Position numbers and translations under genes: made by a program
Source of the DNA: Porphyra umbilicalis
Taxonomy: Eukaryota > Rhodophyta > Bangiophyceae > Bangiales > Bangiaceae
DNA length: 64,000 bases
NCBI GenBank assembly: GCA_002049455.2
Contig: KV918808.1
Location: forward strand, 248,001-312,000
Direction: 5' to 3'
Shown here: positions 57,303 through 64,000 of the stretch, piece after piece
How positions within the stretch are numbered: position 1 is the stretch's first letter
How the letters are laid out: the number at the start of each line of letters is the position of its first letter
The notes under the pieces: model-generated
Databases searched by the model: none
Told to the model about the DNA's origin: nothing
Seen by the model: the letters and a program-made list of their open reading frames with translations, nothing else

Positions 57303-57752
57303 CGTGATGTAGGGCGTAGTAGAGTAGACACAAAGGTTTTTTTTTCCCGCTGGGCAGGGTTTTTTTTTCCTACACACCTTCGTAACGATCGTGTCCACGG
57401 CGGGAGGCCCCCAGCGCCGGTAGCCCCGAGCGCCTGGCCGACTGGTACGGCGGGGGATCCCCCGGGTCTCTTCAGCCGCGGTCGTCGCTGAGGGCCGCCC
57501 CCGCCGGCCCGCCGCGGCCTCCACACGGTGCCGACCCGTGGTGACGCTCCCGCGACGGCGGCAGCGCCCGAAGGCGGGTCGCCGACTCCGCCGCCGACGC
57601 CGCTGCCGCCGCTGACCCCGCGCCACAGGCGAGGCCACTCAGCACGCAGCCGTTGCCGCCGGCGCGTGCAGACGGCCAACTGTGTGCCTGCGGCGGCGGC
57701 GGGGGGCGCGACCGAGGCGTCCGCGGTGGCGGCAGGCAGCGGCAGTAGTCCG

Positions 57753-57803
<51 letters not shown>

Positions 57804-57809
57804 GCCGCC

Positions 57810-57842
<33 letters not shown>

Positions 57843-58560
57843 GCCGCCGCCGCCGTCGCCGCTGCTGCCGCAGCCGCGGCCGTAGCCGCCGCCGTCGCCG
57901 TTCATGGCGCCGTTGAGCGCGACCAACGCCGCCCCCTGCGCTTGGGCGGCGTCGAGGCTGGCGGCGAGCGCACGTGCGGCGGCGGGAGGGTACGCGACGG
58001 CTGCGCCGAGGCGGCCACCGGGGGGGACGTCACGGAGGTGGCAGGCAGCGGCAGCGGGCCGCCGCCGCCGCCGCCGCCGCCACCGCCGCCGCCACCGCCG
58101 CCACCGCCGCCGCTGCCGCGGCCGCCGCCCCCGCCCCCGCCCCCGCCGCCGTCGCCGCCGCCGCCCCCGCCCCCGCCGCCGTCGCCGCTGCCGCCGTCGC
58201 AGCCGCCGGTGCAGCCGCCGCCGCAGCTGCTGCCGCCGCCGTCGCCGCTCATGGCGCCGTTGCCCGCCACCGACGCCGCCCACTGCGCTTGGGCGGCGTA
58301 GAGGCTGGCGGCGAGCGCACGTGCGTCGGCGGGAGGGTACGGAGCGCACGCGCCGCGGCGGCGGAGCGGCACCAGGCGACTAAGCCACGGAGATTGCCGG
58401 CGGTCGCCTCGCGGGGGGGCGGGGGGGGAGGATTGCGGGCAGCAGCACGGTGGGCAGGGCGGCGGCCTGCGGTGGGGGCGGCACTCGTGCCAAGTGCCGC
58501 ACGATGGTGGCGCGTGCGAGCTTCGCAAGATCTTGTGGCTCTATACACTGCCGATCGACA
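57303..58560. repeat. GCC-repeat region with a 346-bp direct duplication
   Basis: Two copies of a segment beginning CATGGCGCCGTTG lie at about 57902-57995 and 58248-58340, mostly identical over roughly 90 bases and separated by trinucleotide GCC/GCT tracts (57752-57860, 58060-58210). On the minus strand both read YPPA(A/D)ARALAASL(D/Y)AAQAQ, so a repeated protein segment is possible. Bases 57330-57375 contain two TTTTTTTTTCCC blocks just beyond the transposase stop. A minus-strand partner gene of the Harbinger element could hide here, but I cannot show it. Confidence 0.45.
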
Positions 58561-58664
58561 TTATTATTTAACTTGCTTCTGTCGTCACCGCTCGCCATGA
58601 AAATCAAGCACAAACAATTCATTGCCACACGTGTCCTGACGACGCCACAGTCCAATGACATGGC

Positions 58665-59165
58665 TTCACTCAGAGGAGGTACACATGTCACGAACGTGCG
58701 GAAAGTCATGTGATCCCTCACATGACCACAACGACCAATCAAAACACTTGTATCCATTATATGTTGCAAGGCTTTGAACAGTGTGTTTGATGATTAACGA
58801 ATGTAAGTGATCCCATTGGTTTTCAAGGCTCTCGAAGAATGATGTCCCACAGATGACGGACGCCAGAAACTCACGTGATTCCTTACATGACTTCAAGAAC
58901 CAATCAGACCACTCGTATCTGCCATACATTGCAAGACATGGCCCCTCGTCGTTCTCGATTAACATGTCTAAGCCATTCCATTGGTTGTCGTAGCGCTGTT
59001 TCAATGCCCACAGTGGGCGAACGACATAGAATCACACGGTCCCGAACGTATATTTACCAAGATCCAATCAGAACACTTGCATCTATCTTACAATGCACAG
59101 CTCTCAACCGCGTCGCTGGCGAATAGCGTTTCCGTGCACCCCATTGGTTGCCGTGACGCAGTGTG
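58665..59165. promoter_or_regulatory. Three tandem diverged repeats (about 165 bp), each with an inverted CCAAT pair
   Basis: CCAATC occurs at 58735, 58900 and 59064, each followed by an A/G-rich CA(A/G)A(A/C)CACT sequence. ATTGG occurs at 58815, 58980 and 59143, so each unit has one CCAAT on each strand about 80 bases apart. Spacing between units is 163-165 bp. The rest of the unit (ACATGA, TGCAA, CTTG(T/C)AT) is recognisably shared but diverged. CCAAT boxes bind NF-Y-type factors and are common in histone promoters; the array is about 0.8-1.3 kb upstream of the H3 variant gene. Function is inferred. Confidence 0.55.
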
Positions 59166-59623
59166 AACGACGTAGTCGAGTGGATGGCTGCGAATGAGAT
59201 CTACGGCGGCGACAGCGGGACCTGCAGGGAGCTGGGGGGAGGCGGGTTGTCACCCGAAGATCGCTCCCGGGGGGGGGCGATCAGCTGGGGCGATCTGTGG
59301 TCATCGATCCCGCATTGAGTGGGGCGTCAGCGACCGGGTGGCGCGGTTCTTTGGATAAGCATTCCTTTCTCTGGCAATAATTTTCGCACTTTCTTGGACA
59401 CTAACTCACGAAGATGAGAAGAAATGTACATTTCCACGCTTGAACGGAGTCATGGAGACGGCGGATTCGGATGACTCTGCGAGCCCAATACAAAGGCGAA
59501 GGAATGTCCCCACAGATGCATCCACTATGAGTTGCGGAGGGGTTTCTGGTCCTGCCCAGGTGGTCTCTGGCAGGCAGTGGCCGTGCCCGTCACCCAGGGC
59601 ACCCAGGGGAGACCCATTCCAGG
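59166..59623. other. Upstream region of the H3 variant gene
   Basis: Moderate-GC sequence with no gene seen. A G-rich stretch lies at 59225-59280. It probably belongs to the H3 promoter. Confidence 0.4.
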
Positions 59624-59630
59624 TATAAAG
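59624..59630 (+). promoter_or_regulatory. Candidate TATA box of the H3 variant gene
   Basis: TATAAAG at 59624-59630 in an otherwise GC-rich leader, 337 bases before the ATG. Position and sequence suit a TATA-driven histone promoter with a long leader; no start-site data. Confidence 0.5.
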
Positions 59631-59704
59631 AGGAGCCCATCCCGGCCATCTCCTCGCGGCGTCATTCCGCAGTATCGTCCCTTCTGCCCGCCCCCTTCCC
59701 CACC

Positions 59705-59892
59705 CCCGCCCCGCCTACCTCTACCGGCGGTGCGGCCTGCCCCCGCCTCGCCGACTGTGGTCTGGGGTTGACCTGTCCCCCCCGGCACCCCGCCGCCCTC
59801 CCCCCCCCGCCCCGCCAACCTCTACCGGTGGTGCGACCTGCCCCCGCCGCGCCGACTGTGGTCTGGCGTGGACCTGCCCCCCCCCTCACCCC
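59705..59892. repeat. Tandem duplication, 101-bp period, in the H3 leader
   Basis: Two copies (about 59705-59791 and 59806-59892) share TCTACCGG, the core GACTGTGGTCTGG and flanking C runs, at more than 85 percent identity by eye. They sit between the TATA-like box and the H3 start. Confidence 0.75.
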
Positions 59893-59966
59893 GCCTCAAC
59901 TCCCCCCCCCTGCCCCCCCTCTCCTCTGCCACCTGTGGCGGCTACTACACCTGCGCCCCGCCAGCC

Positions 59967-60380
59967 ATGGCGCGGACGAAGCAGACGGCGCGGCGGTCCA
60001 CTGGCGGCAAGGCCCCGGCTTCTCTGGCCAGGGCTGCCGCCAGGCGGGCGACCAAGTCCAAGGCCGGTGGCAAGGCCGCAGTCAAGCGCCGTTACCGGCC
60101 TGGGACGGTCGCCCTGCGGGACATCCGCAAATTCCAGCGGTCGGGGGAGCTGCTTATCAGCAAGCTCCCCTTCCAGCGCCTGGTGCACGAGATTGCGCAG
60201 GAGTACACTAACTCTCCTCGCTTTTCGGCGTCTGCTGTGTTGGCGCTGCAGGAGGCGTCCGAGGCCTACCTGGTGGGCCTCTTCCAGGACGCCCAACTGT
60301 GCGCCATCCACGGCAAGCGTGTGACTGTCATGTCGAAGGACATCCAGCTTGCTCGCCGCATCCGCGGCGAGCGGGCGTAG
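59967..60380 (+). CDS. Divergent histone H3 variant
   Basis: Encodes 137 residues with Met, against 136 for canonical H3. The N-terminus [20 protein letters not shown] keeps K4 and K14 but has Arg at position 9, and the second ARKS motif is [12 protein letters not shown], so K27 is also Arg. K18, K23, K56 (KFQRSG) and K79 (EYTNSP) are lost too. The histone fold follows closely: [80 protein letters not shown] and the canonical RIRGERA end. Loop 1 has canonical length, which argues against a centromeric H3. Intronless, with start ATG 59967 in GCCATGG context and a TATA-like box upstream. Likely a special-purpose variant deposited in chromatin that cannot carry K9 or K27 methylation. Its role is inference. 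Confidence 0.95.
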   Translation: MARTKQTARRSTGGKAPASLARAAARRATKSKAGGKAAVKRRYRPGTVALRDIRKFQRSGELLISKLPFQRLVHEIAQEYTNSPRFSASAVLALQEASEAYLVGLFQDAQLCAIHGKRVTVMSKDIQLARRIRGERA

Positions 60381-62565
60381 CTCGTGCTTTGTGGGGATGT
60401 GCTTGCGTTGAGTTTACTACATTCATTAACTTCTTTGAGAGACGCGGCGCTCGAGTGGGATGGAGATGAGGTAGGAGGTGGGACATAGGCGCCAAAAAAA
60501 AAAAAAAGAAACGTCGAGCGAAGCCGCGGCTCTCGCACCCGCGTCGCCGCCCACGGGAAGCAGCGGGCGAGCCACCGACGGCGCGTCGTGCCGTCGGCGC
60601 CTTCGGCGGCGGCCGCCGCCGCGTGGAGCCCCGCGGCGGCGGCGGTGACGGCGGCGGCCGACGGGCGGCGGCCGCGGCGGTGGCGGCGGCGGCCACCGCA
60701 CGGGCGGCGCACGCGGGCGGCGGGGCGCCCGTCCACCTGCGGCGGCGGCGACGGCGGCGGCGACGCGGGCGCCGCCGGCGGCCCGTCGGTCGGCCGCCGG
60801 CCCAGCCGGCCAACGGCCGCGACGCGGCGGTGGAAACGCTGTCGATGCGACCATGCTGGGGCGGCGCCCCCCCTCCCCCCCCCACCCCCCCCACGGCGCG
60901 ACGGCCGCCTCACCGCCCGCAACGCTGCGGCCGCTACCGCCGGCGGCGGCGGCGGCGGCCATGGCCCGCGGCTTCGTCGACGCTGCGAGTGCGCCGCCCA
61001 CGTCTGGGCCGACGTCGGCCGTGGGCGTGGCCGCCGTCTGGGGTGCGGGGGCAGCGGCGCGGGGCGCCGTGGGGTGGCCACGGGCCCGCCACCGCCGCCT
61101 ACACCGCCGCCGCCGCCTGCGCCGCCGCCGCCGGCACCGCCGCCGCCGCGGCCGCGGTGTCCGCGACGGGCACCACTACCCGCAACGACAGCAACGGCGG
61201 CGGCCGCGGCAGCGCCGCCGTCTGGGGTGGGGGGGCAGCGGCGCGGGACACCGTGAGGTGGCCACGGGCGCGCCACCGCCGCCTACACCGCCGCCGCCGC
61301 CTACACCGCCGCCGCCGCCTACACCGCCGCCGCCGCCTACGCCGCCGCCGCCGCCAGCGCCGCCGCCGCGGCCGCGATGTCCGCGACGAGCACCACTGCC
61401 CGGAACGACAGCAACGGCGGCGGCCGCGGCAGCGCCGCCGCCGACGAACCGGTGGCAGCCGCCGCCGCCGCCGCGGGCGACGGGGCGTGGTCTACCCCCA
61501 CCCACGAGCCCCCGCTGGTCACCGCGGCGCCACCTCGTCGGCCGCCGCCGCCTCGGCCGCGGCCGCCGCCGCGGTGGTGACGTCGGCCAGCGACATGGAC
61601 GCGGCGGCGCCAGCGTCGCCCCCCCCCCCCCACGAGCGGCGTCCGGCGCGTCGCCATCGCCACCGCCATCCGCCGCCGCCGCCGAGATCGCCGCCGCCGG
61701 CCGGCGTGGCCGTCGGTGCCTGCCCGGAAGCGACGACGCCGAGCACCCCGGCGTCGGGCTGGCGGCCGTGTCGTCGGCGCCGCCCCGCGGCGCCGACGAA
61801 GAGCGCAAACGCGTCCGGGTGGCGGCCGTCCCGCCGCCGTCGCCTGGCGGGGCCGACGCCGAGGGCATAGGCGGCGGGCTGGCGACCGTGCCGCCGCCGT
61901 CGCCCGGCAGGGCCGACGCCGAGCGCGCCAGCGGGGCGCCGAAGGCCGTGTCGCCGTGGCCGCCCGGCAGCGCCACCACACGGATCGCGCCTGCGGCGGG
62001 CTGGTGGCCGAAGGCACCAGCAGTGGCCGGCGGCCGGCGACGGCGCGGCAGCAAAGAGCGCCGCCGCGTCGGCGGGCGCCGCCATCGGGGCGGGGGGGGG
62101 GGGTACAGGCGACCCTGGCGGCGAAGCGACAGGGACGGAGGGACGCTCATGGAGGAGAGGGGGAGGGGGTGCGGCGGATCGGCGTCGGAGGGGCGGCACT
62201 CGCGCGGTGGTGATCAGCACGCGGGGAAGCGAAAATCCCCCGCGCTCTCCCGTCCCAATTGAACGGTGGCGTTGAGCTACGAAGCACGGAGAGCAGGACA
62301 TGTACATATGCTTGCGCCACAAAATTTGCAAACGCGAGACGGGCGTCTTTGGGGGGCTGTACGGTCGATCTCGCGACCAGAAATTTGAACATACCAACAT
62401 ACTCCGAATACCACTCAGTTTTCGCAAAAACCTATTTTTATTTCATTGTCGCACTGTCATGCTGGCCATGTACATTCGATGAGTTCTATTGGCGCTCACC
62501 GATCGCAATGCGTTCAGTTCCGGCTCCGAAGTCGGGGCTGCGCACAAGTGCGGACGGGCGGCCCA
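60381..62565. other. Low-complexity GC-rich region, coding status unknown
   Basis: After a run of 14 A (60494-60507) the sequence is (GCC)n-rich to about 62110. Segments of roughly 190-220 bp are directly repeated (about 61030-61090 against 61220-61280; 61160-61215 against 61390-61440). From 61730 to 61975 the plus strand has four diverged 60-bp units reading like ADAEGIGGGLATVPPPSPGR. Long frames are open on both strands, so coding cannot be decided. GC drops at 62260-62510 with no gene seen. Confidence 0.4.
61276..61346. repeat. 15-bp minisatellite
   Basis: Tandem copies of CCTACACCGCCGCCG, about five, within the GCC-rich region; a shorter related run lies at 61090-61145. Confidence 0.75.
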
Positions 62566-63010
62566 CGCCGGGCAGCCCCGCTCGCCCGGGGCTGCGTCTG
62601 CCCACCTGTTGCCCGCCGCCGTCGGCGCCGCGCAGGCGCCGCGCTCCCCTCGCCCGCGGCTGCGTCTGCCCGCCTGTTGCCCCCCGCCGTCGCCCCCGCG
62701 CTGGCGCCGCCCTCTCTTCGCCCGCGGCTGCCGCTGCGCGCCTGTTGCCCGCCGCCGTCGGCGCCGCGCCGGCGCCGCGCTCCCCTCGCCCGCGGCTGCG
62801 TCTGCCCGCCTGTTGCCCCCCGCCGTCGCCCCCGCGCTGGCGCCGCCCTCTCTTCGCCCGCGGCTGCCGCTGCGCGCCTGTTGCCCGCCGCCGTCGGCGC
62901 CGCGCCGGCGCCGCGCTCCCCTCGCCCGCGGCTGCGTCTGCCCGCCTGTTGCCCCCCGCCGTCGCCCCCGCGCTGGCGCCGCGCTCCCTTCGCCTGCGAG
63001 TTTTGCGGTG
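62566..63010. repeat. 68-bp minisatellite, six copies, alternating A/B types
   Basis: The string CCTGTTGCC recurs at 62605, 62673, 62741, 62809, 62877 and 62945, exactly 68 bp apart. Two unit types alternate: one contains CTGCGTCTGCCCGCCTGTTG, the other CTGCCGCTGCGCGCCTGTTG, making a 136-bp higher-order repeat. As 68 is not a multiple of 3, the translated frame rotates every unit. Confidence 0.92.
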
Positions 63011-63339
63011 CCGAGGGCCGGGGTTTAGCGACGCTGCCGACCAGGCGGGGCGTATGGGGGAGGGGGAGGCGAGCGTTGGCGGGGACGGGTTGGTGTTGGA
63101 CTCTGCGACGCGCGAGGCGTTGGGCTGATGGAGGGGCAGCAGCACAAAGCGGAGACGCCGCACGACTGCGTGTGGTCCGTCGCTGGTTGCTTGCCGCAGG
63201 CGGAGGTCGACTGTGTGCACCGAGAAAGGCATAAGTATAGGAAAAAAAAAAACCCGAAGAGGGATAAAAAAAAAACCTTTCGTTGTCATCCAGCTGCTGC
63301 TACATGTCACAAAGCACAAAGCAATACACAGTCGCTACG
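63011..63339. other. Intergenic, A-runs
   Basis: A runs at 63241-63250 and 63267-63275 lie close to the 3' end of the minus-strand gene at 63340. No gene seen. Confidence 0.4.
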
Positions 63340-64000
63340 CTACTCAGTGTCCGTGGTGGTGGTGGTGGTCGTGTCAGACTCGCTACTTTGGTCAAGGCCG
63401 CGGGTTGTATCCAGCTGCTTGTTGAGAGCCGCAGAAGCGGCCCGCTGCTTTGCGGCTTGCGACTTGCGGCCACGCTGGTTGTCGCCCCCCCCGCTGCCGC
63501 GCGCCGGCGGCGCCGCCAGCGACTCAGCCTCCGCCGCCAGAGCCGTTGCAGCAGCAGTATCTGCTGCCACAGGCGCCGCCGGCGGGTCCTCCCCCGGCGG
63601 CGCGTTAGCTCCGGCGGCAGAGCCGCCCGCCGGCGGCGCCGACGACGACGCATCAGCCGCGAGAGTCGTGACTTCCATGGCGGCCACGCCGTCGTCAACT
63701 TCCACAACATGGATCTCCTTAACAGCACTGCGTGCCGGCGGCGCAGGCGTGGGAGCCGGTGCAGGGGGCGCCGCCAGGCCAGCAGCTTGCATCATCTTGC
63801 GCATAACAGCTTGCCGGTACTGGGCCGCCTCGGGCGTGTTACGCATCGCGGGAGAGTCAAAAAAGCAAAGCGCAGTGCGCTCTTGCTGCGCAACGGTCAG
63901 CTTGTCCACCGCCGCCGTGCTCGCCTTCACCTGCTTCTCCATGCCGGCGTCCTCCGACCGCATCAGCTTGGCGGCCTTGATGCCGCCCGGTCGGCGCTGA
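63340..64000 (-). CDS. 3' part of a Myb/NAM-associated, transposon-type accessory protein (partial)
   Basis: The frame is open from the window edge, so the 5' end lies outside. It enters as QRRPGGIKAAKLMRSEDAGM. RPxGxKxAK is the hallmark that opens the NAM-associated C-terminal domain in plant and algal Myb/SANT-like proteins, many of which are the DNA-binding partners of PIF/Harbinger transposases. It is followed by EKQVKASTAAVDKLTVAQQE, TALCFFDSPAMRNTPEAAQY and RQAVMRKMMQAAGLAAPPAP, then an Ala/Pro linker, an acidic VVEVDDGVAAMEV patch, a basic NQRGRKSQAAKQRAAS patch and a Thr-rich SDTTTTTTTDTE tail. Together with the transposase at 55.7 kb it may represent the second half of a Harbinger system, though on a separate element. 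Confidence 0.5.
   Translation of the reverse strand, partial: QRRPGGIKAAKLMRSEDAGMEKQVKASTAAVDKLTVAQQERTALCFFDSPAMRNTPEAAQYRQAVMRKMMQAAGLAAPPAPAPTPAPPARSAVKEIHVVEVDDGVAAMEVTTLAADASSSAPPAGGSAAGANAPPGEDPPAAPVAADTAAATALAAEAESLAAPPARGSGGGDNQRGRKSQAAKQRAASAALNKQLDTTRGLDQSSESDTTTTTTTDTE

Noticed and set aside
53092-57400. Shared string GTGGACACGATCGT at 53092 (+) and near 57390 (-), suggesting related genes
   Set aside because: A 14-base match is expected several times by chance in 64 kb, and the similarity downstream is only A-richness.
59967-60380. Centromeric histone (CenH3/CENP-A) identity for the H3 variant near the satellite
   Set aside because: Loop 1 is of canonical length, the first eight residues and the C-terminus are canonical, and the alpha-2 helix lacks typical CenH3 changes. 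A divergent non-centromeric variant fits better.

Overview
The window reads as nuclear DNA of a GC-rich photosynthetic eukaryote. A bangiophycean red alga (Porphyra/Pyropia type) fits best, but this is inference. Support: compact genes with few introns of about 225-285 bp and GT..AG borders; very high third-position GC; long Ala/Gly/Pro stretches; a plastid presequence with an early Phe followed by a twin-arginine lumen signal; a plant-type insertion in adenosylhomocysteinase. GC-rich gene islands alternate with less GC-rich valleys full of repeats.

Layout. 1-6.3 kb: mostly no gene, with a complete non-autonomous hAT element at 3601-4053. 6.3-14.2 kb: gene island with a ureide-pathway OHCU decarboxylase-like gene (+), the WD-repeat tRNA m7G46 methyltransferase subunit TRM82/WDR4 (-), adenosylhomocysteinase (+) and a probable thylakoid-lumen ChaN-like protein (-). 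14.6-20.2 kb: one doubtful gene and broken transposon-like ORFs. 21.2-36.7 kb: second island with a divergent bZIP protein (+), VPS4 (-), a membrane-anchored methyltransferase-like protein (+), a PTC7-type PP2C phosphatase (+) and a large disordered protein (-). 36.7-48.7 kb: mostly non-coding, with a hairpin, a foldback element, one secreted Cys-rich protein gene (-) and a TA-flanked MITE. 48.8-53.1 kb: about 24.7 copies of a 174-bp satellite. 53.1-64 kb: a pogo-like MITE, a nearly intact PIF/Harbinger transposase with one frameshift, three tandem repeats each carrying an inverted CCAAT pair, an unusual histone H3 variant, low-complexity DNA, a 68-bp minisatellite and the 3' part of a Myb/NAM-associated transposon-type gene.

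Working links. TRM82 (uses S-adenosylmethionine as part of a methyltransferase) and adenosylhomocysteinase (removes the methyltransferase by-product) are head to head across about 0.9 kb. VPS4 belongs to ESCRT-III recycling, the PP2C is probably organellar, and the ChaN-like protein probably lumenal; these are not obviously one pathway. Many real genes change frame at runs of 8-28 G or C. No single continuous reading frame covers them, so their protein ends are inferred from conserved sequence in neighbouring frames plus splice sites. The base composition leaves very long open frames on both strands almost everywhere; most were discarded as shadows.
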